Of a stretch of DNA of 49,754 nt, positions 16,745 through 25,581 are shown piece by piece. How positions within the stretch are numbered: the first letter of the stretch is position 1; every line of letters begins with the position of its first letter. The DNA comes from JAADDG01 sp964450755 (GTDB taxonomy: Bacteria; Campylobacterota; Campylobacteria; Campylobacterales; JAADDG01): positions 1-49,754 of the forward strand of contig CAYVDJ010000025.1 in assembly GCA_964450755.1 (NCBI GenBank), in the 5' to 3' direction. The notes under the pieces are model-generated. The model was not told the DNA's origin and did no database searches. It saw only the letters and a program-made list of their open reading frames with translations. The position numbers were made by a program, and so were the translations under genes.

Positions 16745-17059
16745 ATGAAAGAGATATTGAAAAAAGTTGAAAAAGTTGTGATTTTAACTCTTTTTTGTTC
16801 TCTTCATGTCTTAAATGCAGCCGATGCAGCCGGTATTTATAAAAAATGTTCCGGCTGCCACGGCAAAGACGGAAAACACAAAGCATTTGACAGGAGTGCT
16901 GTTATAGCGGGAGAGAGTAAGGAGACTTTACTTAAAAAACTTATGTTTTTTCAAAGTACCGACTCCGATAAGGGTACGCTCTCTGTTATGAAAAAGCAGT
17001 TAAAGAATCTGACAAAAGAGGAGATGGAGTCTTTGGCCGAATATATATCAAAATTATAA
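16745..17059 (+). CDS. Small periplasmic cytochrome c (c553-like)
   Basis: The protein has 104 residues with a signal peptide ending near LNAAD. One heme is bound at Cys35-Cys38-His39 (CSGCHG); Met82 (LSVMKKQL) is a candidate distal ligand. The C-terminal helix KEEMESLAEYISKL is typical of class I c553-type cytochromes. It is probably a soluble electron carrier to a terminal oxidase or reductase. It follows the lipoprotein cytochrome after 13 bases and resembles its heme domain, so the pair probably arose by duplication. It converges with moeA, only two bases away. Confidence 0.88.
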   Translation: MKEILKKVEKVVILTLFCSLHVLNAADAAGIYKKCSGCHGKDGKHKAFDRSAVIAGESKETLLKKLMFFQSTDSDKGTLSVMKKQLKNLTKEEMESLAEYISKL

Positions 17060-17061
17060 AT

Positions 17062-18291
17062 TTATGTTGCAAAGTCTTTAAATTTCTCTGTTTTGAAATT
17101 CCAATCAACAGGGATAAATTTTACCGTATCTCCTTTTTTTAATATCTCTGTATTTTCCGATAGAACGATAAATCCGTTACATCTGTTTAGTACATTTACC
17201 ATTCCCGGTGCAAATTTTGATGTTACTTCAAAAGATTCTCCGTTAAAATTACCCGGAATTACACTTTGTGGTCCTTTTTTCTTTTTATAGTCATGAGATA
17301 TTTTGGTTTTTACAAAGTTGTGGTGGATCTCTTTTGCGCCCCTTAGCATCTCTATTATAATCCGTCCGAAAATTTCAAAATTAAGCGCTCCGGCAAGTGG
17401 ATTTCCGGGCAGGTTCAAAACCAGCGTATTGCCTATTTTTCCAAAAGTTGTAGGTTTTCCGGGTCTTATTTGGACTTTTGAAAAAATCTCTTTAAACCCC
17501 AGTTTTTTAAAAGCCTCTTTGGTAAAATCGGCTTCTCCTACACTAACACCTCCGCTTGTTAAAATAAGATCGCTCTTTAAAGAGGATGAGATTAGTTTGG
17601 TGATAGAATCCAAACTGTCATCAGCTTTTCCTATAAAGCTTGTTTCACAGCCAAGTTCATGGGCGCGGGAGATAAAATAGGGGGTGTTTGAGTTGTAAAT
17701 TTGTGATTTTTCAAGTTTTTCAAAGTGGAGTTTAAGTTCGTTTCCCGAACTAAAAACCGAAACTTTCGGTTTTTTGTAAACTGATATATGAGTTATGCCC
17801 TGACTTGCCAATAATGCTATATGGGATGACTTGATCTCTTCTGACGGTGAGATAACGGTATCTCCTATATTGATGTCTTCACCCTTTTTTCTTATATTTG
17901 CCTCTAACTTGATATCTTCATTCAGTCGGATAAAATTATCATCCAAAGCGGTTGTTTTTTCCTGAGGTATTACACAATCCGTCTTGGGCGGGATCATTGC
18001 TCCTGTCATGATTTTGACAGCTTGAGTTTTTTTCAAATGAAAATTGTTTTTTTCACCTGCCAGTATTTTTCCTATTACTTTAAAACTCTCTCCTTTTTGT
18101 GGTGCTTCTTTGTCCATCCTAAGTGCATAACCGTCCATTGCGGAGTTGTCAAAGGGAGGAAGGGCGATAGAAGCTTTTATCTCTTTTGTGCAGATTCTGC
18201 CTTTTGCCTCTTCCAAAGGCAATATCTCTGTCTGCAATGGTATTAATTCTTTAGTTATTAAATTAATTGCTTCTTTTATCGTAACACTCAA
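17062..18291 (-). CDS. moeA: Molybdopterin molybdenumtransferase MoeA
   Basis: MoeA inserts molybdenum into adenylated molybdopterin. It has 409 residues. Family marks are LPPFDNSAMDGYA near the N terminus, MTGAMIPPKTDCVI, the nucleotide-binding loop SGGVSVGEADF, and LPGNPLAGALNFE. The gene starts with TTG at 18291, with AAGGAT about eight bases upstream. It lies alone on the minus strand between the cytochromes and the pseudopilin gene, 2.5 kb from moaA of the same pathway. Confidence 0.94.
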   Translation of the reverse strand: MSVTIKEAINLITKELIPLQTEILPLEEAKGRICTKEIKASIALPPFDNSAMDGYALRMDKEAPQKGESFKVIGKILAGEKNNFHLKKTQAVKIMTGAMIPPKTDCVIPQEKTTALDDNFIRLNEDIKLEANIRKKGEDINIGDTVISPSEEIKSSHIALLASQGITHISVYKKPKVSVFSSGNELKLHFEKLEKSQIYNSNTPYFISRAHELGCETSFIGKADDSLDSITKLISSSLKSDLILTSGGVSVGEADFTKEAFKKLGFKEIFSKVQIRPGKPTTFGKIGNTLVLNLPGNPLAGALNFEIFGRIIIEMLRGAKEIHHNFVKTKISHDYKKKKGPQSVIPGNFNGESFEVTSKFAPGMVNVLNRCNGFIVLSENTEILKKGDTVKFIPVDWNFKTEKFKDFAT

Positions 18292-18342
18292 ATAAAATCC
18301 TTTTTTTGACGATATAAAATTGTAACATTATTAAGGAAAAAG

Positions 18343-19158
18343 ATGAATAAAAAAGCTTTTACTCTTATAGAACTTGTCTTTATTATCGTTATCATAGGTA
18401 TTTTGGCATCTATTGCCCTTCCCAAATTTAATAAAATGGATGATACTGCAAAAATAAATGCTGAAATGGGTACGATGAGAGCGGTTATAAGTTCTTTTGA
18501 GGTGGCAAATGCAAAGTATAAAGATATTGTCAATTCCGGTTGGAGAGGCGGAAAAGACGGCAACAAAGAGACTTATGATGTTGATGAGGACGGGAAAGAG
18601 GAAAAATTTGCAAACGGAGTTCTTTTAACTCTTCACAGCAGTGAAAAAGAGGCGAAATTTGACTCAAAAAACAGTATGGATATTTCCAAAAAATATGCTC
18701 TTTTTAATGATCAGGGAAAAATTTTCAGTAAGCTTGTCAAAAATTCTTCAGCCCTTAGAGTGATAGCCTATGTTGAGTGCAGTCAAAACGGTATCGGAGA
18801 AAATGGAGAAGGAGATGACTCTGCTGATTATGATATCATTGCGGTAACTGCCCAGGCAAGTTCAAGATTTTCAGGCGCACCCGAAAGTTCCGTAAACAAA
18901 GATATAGTTGGCAGACCAGATGAAAATGATTTTTGGATATATAACGGTTCGCCTTATCCGATAGATTTGAATACAACTGATAAAATTATTTTAAGCGATA
19001 ATGCAAATTATATAAATCCCGGTGAATTGGTCTTGATAGATATAGACGGTTCAAAGATGAAATCCGATATAAAACTGAGAAATATAAAAGTACAAAGATC
19101 AGATCACAGCGGCAAAAGCGTTCCTTTCAGGGAACTGACTCAAGACGGTTTTAATTAA
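18343..19158 (+). CDS. Type IV pilin-like protein (pseudopilin)
   Basis: The protein has 271 residues. It has a class III prepilin signal: a short basic leader, then cleavage before FTLIELVFIIVIIGILASIALP, with Ala rather than Gly at -1 and Glu at +5. It is larger than usual pilins, and the globular part holds two Asp/Gly-rich stretches (RGGKDGNKETYDVDEDGKEEK, QNGIGENGEGDD) that look like calcium-binding loops. It may belong to a type II secretion-like or competence apparatus. No other pilus genes are nearby. AAGG precedes the ATG. Confidence 0.85.
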   Translation: MNKKAFTLIELVFIIVIIGILASIALPKFNKMDDTAKINAEMGTMRAVISSFEVANAKYKDIVNSGWRGGKDGNKETYDVDEDGKEEKFANGVLLTLHSSEKEAKFDSKNSMDISKKYALFNDQGKIFSKLVKNSSALRVIAYVECSQNGIGENGEGDDSADYDIIAVTAQASSRFSGAPESSVNKDIVGRPDENDFWIYNGSPYPIDLNTTDKIILSDNANYINPGELVLIDIDGSKMKSDIKLRNIKVQRSDHSGKSVPFRELTQDGFN

Positions 19159-19261
19159 GGGCAGTCAATAACTCTCATTGCAATATTTATTTCTATATAG
19201 TAAAATTTAAAGTAAAGAATAAGTGATTTTGTTAAAAAATTATGATAGAATGATAAAAATA

Positions 19262-19312
19262 TAACATTTTAAGAAATAAAAAGAAAGAGTTCTTACTTTT
19301 TATAGAATGTTA
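19262..19312 (+). promoter_or_regulatory. Stem-loop in the leader of the beta-propeller lipoprotein gene
   Basis: Two stem segments nest here: TAACATT (19262-19268) with AATGTTA (19306-19312), and ATAAAAAG (19276-19283) with CTTTTTAT (19296-19303). They are separated by an asymmetric internal loop and ended by a 12-base loop. AAGGA of the next gene begins eight bases later. Confidence 0.35.
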
Positions 19313-19332
19313 AAGATATGAAGGATTAAAAT

Positions 19333-21582
19333 ATGTTAATCTTTAAAAAAATTTTTTTACAAATCTCTTCTCTTTTGTTTGTTGTATATTTCTTGATCGG
19401 CTGTGGCGGCGGCGGTGGAAATAGTGCAGATGATACCCGATTTGCAGTGGCTTTACTAGGAAGATTGGCTGATGCAAATGCCACGATATATCTGCTTGAA
19501 CAAAACTTTACAAAAAAAGTGATTTTTAGTGAAAAAACTTCAAATGACAACAGTGATATAGAAAAAATCGGAAAATTTAATGCCCATTTAAATTCTTTGA
19601 AAGATGAAAAATTTTATATCTATGAAGTTAAAGGAGGCATTGACAAAGACAGTGACAACAATGGGATTATTGATGCTGTTTCTCTTAAAAACAGTGGAAA
19701 AATCAGACTTGTTTCAAAAGGAAAATGGCTAAAAGAGTATAAAAATCCAATTCATCTTACCATAGCTTCAGAGATTTTATATCTGTATGTTCATAAATAT
19801 TTTTACAAACAGGATGAGTTAGAAGAGAGGATAAGAGAGCTTCCTTCAAAAATCTTCAAAGAAGATATCAATAATGATAATAAAATTGATATAAATGATA
19901 TTTTTGCTTTTGATCCGGTAAAAGATATCGATAAATTATATCCGAAATTCAAAAAATCAAAAATCAAAGAGATTGTTTCCAAGATTCATGAAAACGATAC
20001 AACTTACGCAGATGATATCTTTAATCCTGATATAAACAGCATTACCCAAAACAGGGAGATAGTAAAAATTCTGCTCTCAAAAGACAATAAAACTCTTTTT
20101 GCAGTTGAAAACAGTTCCAAATTTTCTGTCGATAAATCATATCAGGTAAAGATTTTTGATATCGCCAATCCTTTGAATATATCATTAATGGCAAAAGTCG
20201 ATATTAACGGTTCTGTTGCCAATGATTTTGCTCTTTGCAATGATGAAAAAAAGATATATATCGCGGATACGGAAGGTTTAAATATATTTGATATAAGTGA
20301 TCTTTCTTCTATCAGGAAAAAAGAGAAGATATATATAAACGGTGTTTGCTATTCGATAAATTTATCCAAAGATGCCAAAGTAGCTTATTTGGATTATTAT
20401 GCCGATAAAAAGCATAAACTTGCCGTTATAAAATTCAGAGATGATTTTCCTCCTCAAATAGTCAAATATCTTGATATTACTGCCTCTTATGAAGATTTCC
20501 AAAAATCATTGTTGGCAAAAAAAGGTGATGTACTCTATATCTGTGAGGGCAGTGGACTGCAAAGTGATATTTTTGTTTTGGATATTGCAAATGCCGATAA
20601 TCCTTCCATAATCGGCAGTATCAAAGTGGCGGGAAAGGTGAGTAATCTTCTTCTGTCGCAGGATGAAAGAAAACTTTTTGTCAATGTTGTATATGGAGGT
20701 TTAAAACCTACCGGAGATGAATTGTTAATATATGATGTAACGATGTTTTCAAATCCGGTTGAAATAGGAAAATTCAAAGATTTAAAAGCCAACTATAATT
20801 TCAAAGGTTCTTTGGAACTCTCCAAAGACGGGAATCTGATTTACAGCAGCGCTTTAAACAAAATCAGAGTTATAGATATAAAAGATATAAACAGACCGAT
20901 TTTGAAAGCCATAATCGGAGATATTGGCAATATTAAGGATTTTGTATTGTCATCGGATAACAGTAAAATATATATATCTTCAAATGATAATAATATCTCC
21001 GTTTTGGATAATTTGTTTGATCATACTCCTGCAATTTTAAAAAGATACTTTTTTGAAAATGAAATCAAAGATATTGTTTTATCCAATACGCAGGAGAGAG
21101 GATATTTTCTTGTGAGGTCATGTAACTACTATATCGGAGGATATCATAGTAAATTGATGATTTATGATATAAAAGATCTTTTTTCGATGAAATTTATTTC
21201 AGAATATGAGAGTCCCGATTATACATGCGGTGAAAAAGTCAGAATTACAGATGACCATACAAGAGCCTATATTTATGAGGATTTTTATAAGAAGCTCTTA
21301 ACCGTGGATCTAAGTTATGAGATAGATCCGTGTCTTTTAAACAGATATGATACCAAAGATACGACAAATCTCCCTTTTGTCTATTCTGAAGATAAAAGCA
21401 GAGCTTACAAAAGAGATCCAAAAAGCGGTAATATAGAGATTTATGATATTACACATCCTTTCAATCCCGTTTATCTTTATGAATTTAATGAGACTCCAAA
21501 AAGAGATGTCAGAGGAGGGAAGATTGTATTTGAAAAAAATTATGATAAGATAGATATTACAGACAAGGCTATGTTTGAGTAA
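19333..21582 (+). CDS. Lipoprotein with LVIVD-type beta-propeller repeats
   Basis: The protein has 749 residues, with a lipoprotein signal ending LIGC (Cys24) and a Gly-rich linker. Two Ca-binding-like stretches occur at about 104-118 (DKDSDNNGIIDAV) and 179-196 (DINNDNKIDINDIFAFDP), the latter like half of a dockerin. From about residue 240 on it consists of repeated units such as KIFDIANPLNISLMAKVDI, VLDIANADNPSIIGSIKV and RVIDIKDINRPILKAI, typical of LVIVD beta-propellers. A surface or periplasmic binding role is likely. It ends at a bidirectional terminator. The start follows AAGGA. Confidence 0.75.
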   Translation: MLIFKKIFLQISSLLFVVYFLIGCGGGGGNSADDTRFAVALLGRLADANATIYLLEQNFTKKVIFSEKTSNDNSDIEKIGKFNAHLNSLKDEKFYIYEVKGGIDKDSDNNGIIDAVSLKNSGKIRLVSKGKWLKEYKNPIHLTIASEILYLYVHKYFYKQDELEERIRELPSKIFKEDINNDNKIDINDIFAFDPVKDIDKLYPKFKKSKIKEIVSKIHENDTTYADDIFNPDINSITQNREIVKILLSKDNKTLFAVENSSKFSVDKSYQVKIFDIANPLNISLMAKVDINGSVANDFALCNDEKKIYIADTEGLNIFDISDLSSIRKKEKIYINGVCYSINLSKDAKVAYLDYYADKKHKLAVIKFRDDFPPQIVKYLDITASYEDFQKSLLAKKGDVLYICEGSGLQSDIFVLDIANADNPSIIGSIKVAGKVSNLLLSQDERKLFVNVVYGGLKPTGDELLIYDVTMFSNPVEIGKFKDLKANYNFKGSLELSKDGNLIYSSALNKIRVIDIKDINRPILKAIIGDIGNIKDFVLSSDNSKIYISSNDNNISVLDNLFDHTPAILKRYFFENEIKDIVLSNTQERGYFLVRSCNYYIGGYHSKLMIYDIKDLFSMKFISEYESPDYTCGEKVRITDDHTRAYIYEDFYKKLLTVDLSYEIDPCLLNRYDTKDTTNLPFVYSEDKSRAYKRDPKSGNIEIYDITHPFNPVYLYEFNETPKRDVRGGKIVFEKNYDKIDITDKAMFE

Positions 21583-21585
21583 ATT

Positions 21586-21622
21586 TTGGGTATGCAATCC
21601 AAAATGAAGTTGCATACCCATA
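21586..21622. terminator. Bidirectional terminator
   Basis: GGGTATGCAA (21588-21597) and TTGCATACCC (21610-21619) form a ten-pair stem around a 12-base loop, flanked by AAATTTT and AAAATTTT. It serves the convergent genes on both sides. Confidence 0.85.
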
Positions 21623-21627
21623 AAATT

Positions 21628-23217
21628 TTAGTTGGCTTTTATTCCGTACAGTTTAGCCAGATTTTTAAATTCGGGAGAATCTACAAACATATCTACAATT
21701 TCCACTCTTGAGAGGTCATTTTTATCCAGTCGATTAAGCCAGTAGTTATATCCCTCATTATCGGGTTCTCTGTTCATAATAGTTTCATACACCCTGTTTA
21801 AAAATTCCTCATTAGAGAGATTTTGGGATTTGAATTCAAAAGAGTCAAAAAAGTATCTTGCCATATCCTGTGCCGTTTTTTTGTTGTTTTTAAGCTCATC
21901 AACCCAAAAATTGAGACCGTCGGCTTTGGCATCTCTTTTTAGAGCTTTGATATACATCCTTTTTACAAATCCTTCCAAAGTATTCTCTTTGTAGGATTCA
22001 TCAGATGATTTTGGAGTAAATATCACTTTGAAGTCATAAGTTTTCGGATCATAGCTTACCGCTGAGATATCTATCCTTTTACCGGCTTTAATATTAAAAG
22101 TTTTAAATACTTTGGTGTCGGTTCCTCTTTGAATGTTCCATTTGCTTGTATCGTCCCATGGAGAAGAGCAGCCTTTGTTGCCTATCGTAAACCAGATAGC
22201 TTTGTTTGAACTAAGCTCTATTGTTATATTTCCGTCTGCTGCAGGAGTAAAATGAAAATAGTCTCTGGCTTCGTTTCCAAATTCCTCCTGATTTGGATCG
22301 ACTTTTGCTTTTGCCTTAAATCTCACCGTTTCGGAAATCTGATCCAACTCTGGAATCAACTCTGAAGCAGAGCAGTCGTTATTTGGTTCGGTATCAAAAT
22401 AGGTTGGAGTTACAAAACCGTTATCGTCATCTATGATGATGCCTTTTGCCTTTTTTACGGCTATTTCGGCATTGTATGGATTTTCCAACTTAACTTCAAA
22501 CTCTTCATCACTCTCTTTTTCATCATCTCCTATGATAGATACTTTTACCTCTTTTTCTGTTTCACCCGGCATAAAAACGACTCTTGCATTTTTTGTTTTA
22601 TAGTCTTTTGATGCCTGTGCGGTTGAAGAGACGGTTTTAAAATCAACACCTACAAGTGTGGAAGATGGTTTATCCAAAACCAAAGTAAATACCATATCTT
22701 TTAAGATACCGCTGTCTCCCTCGCTTATTGAAACATCCTTTATTGATATTTTGGATTTTGTTTCTGAAGAGTTACTGTGCGGAGTAAACTCTATCATTAT
22801 TTTGTAGTTTCTTCTGTATCTGCACATTGCCAAAAGATTTACCCTCTCTCCCGCTTTTGCATAAAAAAGAGCCTGAGCATGGGAAGAGAAAGAACTTATG
22901 ATATTTCCGTTACATGTCGGAATACCTACAAAGAAATTTGTATTTCCGCTTGACTGGAATTTTATATTTATTTCTCCGTCAACCGCTGGTGTGAAATAGA
23001 AATTGTCTCTGTCATAATCGTATTTGTGTGTTCCTTCTTCAAATCCTTTGGATATCGTAGCTCCCTCAACCGTTACCAACTGATGATTGGAAGTACCTTC
23101 AAGAGGTGAGATCGGAGTGCTTGTCAAACAGGTGTCATTTGGTTCTGTTTCTGCTGACAGATTGATATTGAAAAGGATAAAAATCAAAACAAACAGTAAA
23201 AAACTGATTTTTTTCAT
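21628..23217 (-). CDS. Exported PPC/Calx-beta/DUF4214 protein
   Basis: The secreted protein has 529 residues. After a signal peptide come a PPC-like beta-sandwich (from ETEPNDTC to about 155), a Calx-beta domain (SEGDSGILKDMVFTLVLDKPSS to IIDDDNG, about 160-268), a second PPC-like domain (TEPNNDCSASE onward, about 275-405), and a C-terminal DUF4214 (FVKRMYIKALKRDAKADGLN, then EFLNRVYETIMNREPDNEGYNYW). The makeup suggests a cell-surface or secreted adhesin-like protein. The 972-residue hydrolase at 27608 also holds a DUF4214. GGGAGAG precedes the start. Confidence 0.8.
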   Translation of the reverse strand: MKKISFLLFVLIFILFNINLSAETEPNDTCLTSTPISPLEGTSNHQLVTVEGATISKGFEEGTHKYDYDRDNFYFTPAVDGEINIKFQSSGNTNFFVGIPTCNGNIISSFSSHAQALFYAKAGERVNLLAMCRYRRNYKIMIEFTPHSNSSETKSKISIKDVSISEGDSGILKDMVFTLVLDKPSSTLVGVDFKTVSSTAQASKDYKTKNARVVFMPGETEKEVKVSIIGDDEKESDEEFEVKLENPYNAEIAVKKAKGIIIDDDNGFVTPTYFDTEPNNDCSASELIPELDQISETVRFKAKAKVDPNQEEFGNEARDYFHFTPAADGNITIELSSNKAIWFTIGNKGCSSPWDDTSKWNIQRGTDTKVFKTFNIKAGKRIDISAVSYDPKTYDFKVIFTPKSSDESYKENTLEGFVKRMYIKALKRDAKADGLNFWVDELKNNKKTAQDMARYFFDSFEFKSQNLSNEEFLNRVYETIMNREPDNEGYNYWLNRLDKNDLSRVEIVDMFVDSPEFKNLAKLYGIKAN

Positions 23218-23419
23218 TGTACTCTCCCAGTAAGTTTTATTTTTAATTATATTGAATATAAAATTTACTTTACATTAAAAAATAATTTAAATTAGTTGAA
23301 TTGTCATAAAAATAAATGTATTTTAATCTTTAAAAGAAATTTGAGGATATTTTGAAACTTTAAAAGTATTTGGCTTAATTTGAAATGATAGTTTTTATTT
23401 CGATTTTATTTGAAGAGGA

Positions 23420-23425
23420 TATAAT
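23420..23425 (+). promoter_or_regulatory. -10 element close to the arsC start
   Basis: TATAAT ends seven bases before the A of the arsC ATG, so +1 would fall at about 23432. The only purine-rich stretch (AGAGG at 23414-23418) is too far from the ATG to serve as a good ribosome binding site. Confidence 0.45.
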
Positions 23426-23432
23426 TTAAATT

Positions 23433-23840
23433 ATGAAAAAAGTATTGATTTTATGTACGGGTAACAGTTGTCGTTCTATCATGGGTGAAGCGTTGATTAA
23501 CAAATATCTAAAAGGTAACAATATCATTGCTTACAGCGCCGGAAGCAGACCAAGTGGCAGAGTCAATAAAAATGCCGTAAAAGTTTTAAAAGAGGAAAAG
23601 GCATGGGATAAAAGATATTACTCTAAAAGCATTGATGAGGTTTCAAAAGATAAAACTTTTGATCTTGTTGTTACAGTATGTGATAATGCAAAGGAGAGCT
23701 GTCCTATGTTTGGAAAAAATGTCAAAACCGTTCATATAGGATTTGAGGATCCGGATGGAAAATCTTACAAAGAGTTTGTAAAAACAAAAGAGATGATAAA
23801 AAAGAGGCTTTTGCCTTTGATAAAAAAGGAATTTATATAA
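23433..23840 (+). CDS. arsC: Arsenate reductase, thioredoxin-linked (LMW-phosphatase fold)
   Basis: The protein reduces arsenate to arsenite. It has 135 residues. The anion loop is Cys8-X5-Arg14-Ser (LCTGNSCRS), and the redox pair is Cys83 and Cys90 (TVCDNAKESCP), the same layout as in the Staphylococcus thioredoxin-coupled enzyme. No arsR or arsB is next to it, so it stands alone. TATAAT at 23420-23425 is so close to the ATG that the mRNA may be leaderless. A terminator follows directly. Confidence 0.9.
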   Translation: MKKVLILCTGNSCRSIMGEALINKYLKGNNIIAYSAGSRPSGRVNKNAVKVLKEEKAWDKRYYSKSIDEVSKDKTFDLVVTVCDNAKESCPMFGKNVKTVHIGFEDPDGKSYKEFVKTKEMIKKRLLPLIKKEFI

Positions 23841-23854
23841 GATTGTTTTATTAG

Positions 23855-23885
23855 ACCCCTACAAAAGATGCAGGGGTTTTTTGAA
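23855..23885 (+). terminator. Rho-independent terminator of arsC
   Basis: ACCCCT and AGGGGT form a six-pair stem around an 11-base loop, followed by an unbroken T run. The RRM gene ends just after it on the other strand. Confidence 0.88.
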
Positions 23886-23896
23886 GTTGTTTTAGA

Positions 23897-24166
23897 TTAG
23901 TATCTATCTCTTCTTGGTCGAGGCTCTCTTGGTCTGGCTTCATTAACTCTTAGATTTCTTCCGCTTAGCTCTTTTCCGTTCAATTCGTCAATTGCTTTTT
24001 GTGCTTCGTCATCATTTGGCATATCTACAAAACCAAAACCTTTTGATCTGTTTGTTTCTCTATCAGTAATAATTCTTACACTGCTTACTTCTCCAAAAGA
24101 TGCAAATTGATCTCTTAACTCTTCTTCGCTCATTCCGTAAAACAAATTTCCAACATAAATGTTCAT
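23897..24166 (-). CDS. Single-RRM RNA-binding protein
   Basis: The protein has 89 residues and consists of one RNA-recognition motif with RNP2 (IYVGNL) near the start and RNP1 (KGFGFVDM), followed by an Arg/Pro-rich tail (PREPRPRRDRY). Bacterial proteins of this kind are often cold-induced RNA-binding proteins, but the role here is not known. AGGAG lies upstream of the ATG. A short hairpin (GGACT/AGTCC, 24189-24204) lies in the leader. Confidence 0.92.
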   Translation of the reverse strand: MNIYVGNLFYGMSEEELRDQFASFGEVSSVRIITDRETNRSKGFGFVDMPNDDEAQKAIDELNGKELSGRNLRVNEARPREPRPRRDRY

Positions 24167-24370
24167 GTTTTTCTCTTTCTCCTGATTTGGACTCTTAAAA
24201 GTCCGCTAAATATTCAAAGTACTTCCTAAAAATTAATTCCAAGATGCACTGATAGGAAACATTATATCTAAATTATTGAAGAAATTAAGAGGATTTTAAA
24301 AAAAAGATTAAAATTTAAGAATTTAAATCAAATATTAACTGTTTAGTAACAATATATTGTTACATAATAT

Positions 24371-24399
24371 GACAAAGTACGGCTTGGACCGTACCCTTG
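24371..24399 (-). terminator. Terminator of the YeiH-like gene
   Basis: GTACGG (24377-24382) pairs with CCGTAC (24389-24394), and the flanks GACAA/TTGTC can extend the stem. It lies directly after the stop codon in the minus direction. The following T run is short. Confidence 0.6.
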
Positions 24400-25425
24400 T
24401 CAGCTTATCAGTGCTGTAACTGCGTAACCTCCGAAAATCAGCCATACAAAAAGGATAAGAGCCAGATATACAGGTTTCATACCCACTCCTTTGAATTTTT
24501 CAATACTCGTTTCCATTCCAAGAGCGCTCATTGCCATAGTCAGGGCAAAAGTATCCAGACTGTTGATGGTTGATACCGCCTGGTGAGGCAGTATATCCAA
24601 AGAGTTAAATCCCGCAACCGCTATAAACAAAACTGCAAACCACGGTATGGAGATCTTTGTTTTTGAACCGCTTATTTTGTTTGCACTGCTTTTGGCAATC
24701 CAAAATCCGAGTATCAGTAAAAACGGAGCTATCAGCATAACTCTTATCATCTTTACGATAACGGCATTTTCAGCGGTTATATTTCCTACCGCATTTCCTG
24801 CCGCTACTACATGGGCAACTTCATGTACGGTTCCTCCTATGTATATCCCCATGGTTTTTGGATCAAAGTTCAATATTCCGCTTTTATAAAGAAAAGGGTA
24901 TAAAAACATTGCAATAGTTCCGAAAATAACAACCGTAGAAACGGCGATAGCACTTTTATAAGCTTCCGCTTTTACCACCGGTTCGGTTGCCAAAACGGCA
25001 GCAGCACCGCAGATGGAGCTTCCTGCACTTGTCAAGATGGTTGTATCCCTGTCAAGTTTCAAAAATTTTACACCTACAAAATATCCTATGATAAAAGTAG
25101 TTGCCACCATGACAGTACTTACAAGTATTCCTGCCATTCCGACATCGGCTATATTTTGAAAAGTAAGTCTAAAACCGTAAAAAACGATAGCGGTTCTTAA
25201 GAGTGTTTTTGTAGAAAAGATGATACCCGGTACCCATTCTTTTGGGAGTTTGTTTCTTAGAGTATTTGCATAGAACATTCCAAGAACGATACCGATAATA
25301 AGAGGGCTGATTCCCAAATCCTTAAAAAACTTAAAATCTGCCAGATATGTAGCTGCCATAGCAAACAGAGCTACAAATAAAATACCGCTTAGAGTGTGAG
25401 CGCGGTTCTCTTTTGTAAAAGCCAT
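24400..25425 (-). CDS. YeiH-family putative sulfate exporter
   Basis: This inner-membrane protein has 341 residues, about ten hydrophobic segments and the family signature around SSICGAAAVLATEPVVKA. The family (UPF0324/Cons_hypoth698) is annotated as a putative sulfate exporter, but direct evidence is thin. It is divergent from a LysR regulator with a 156-base gap, the same arrangement as yeiE/yeiH in enterics, so the regulator probably controls it. AGGAT precedes the ATG. Confidence 0.85.
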   Translation of the reverse strand: MAFTKENRAHTLSGILFVALFAMAATYLADFKFFKDLGISPLIIGIVLGMFYANTLRNKLPKEWVPGIIFSTKTLLRTAIVFYGFRLTFQNIADVGMAGILVSTVMVATTFIIGYFVGVKFLKLDRDTTILTSAGSSICGAAAVLATEPVVKAEAYKSAIAVSTVVIFGTIAMFLYPFLYKSGILNFDPKTMGIYIGGTVHEVAHVVAAGNAVGNITAENAVIVKMIRVMLIAPFLLILGFWIAKSSANKISGSKTKISIPWFAVLFIAVAGFNSLDILPHQAVSTINSLDTFALTMAMSALGMETSIEKFKGVGMKPVYLALILFVWLIFGGYAVTALIS

Positions 25426-25520
25426 TTTTTTTATCCTTCTATGATTTTTGGCTTATTATAATGCAAAATTATCAATAAGTAAAATAAATAAAATATGATA
25501 TAATCATAAATATTTTTTAA

Positions 25521-25568
25521 TAACTGACTTACGGATTATATCGTATCCATAGTGTATAAGGTCAGTTA
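25521..25568 (+). promoter_or_regulatory. Inverted repeat in the LysR leader
   Basis: TAACTGACTTA (25521-25531) pairs with TAA-GTCAGTTA (25557-25568, one bulged G), and inside it GGAT (25533-25536) pairs with ATCC. The element ends 14 bases before the GTG start of the regulator. It may be an operator or an RNA stem-loop. Confidence 0.4.
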
Positions 25569-25581
25569 ATAAGGAAAAAGA

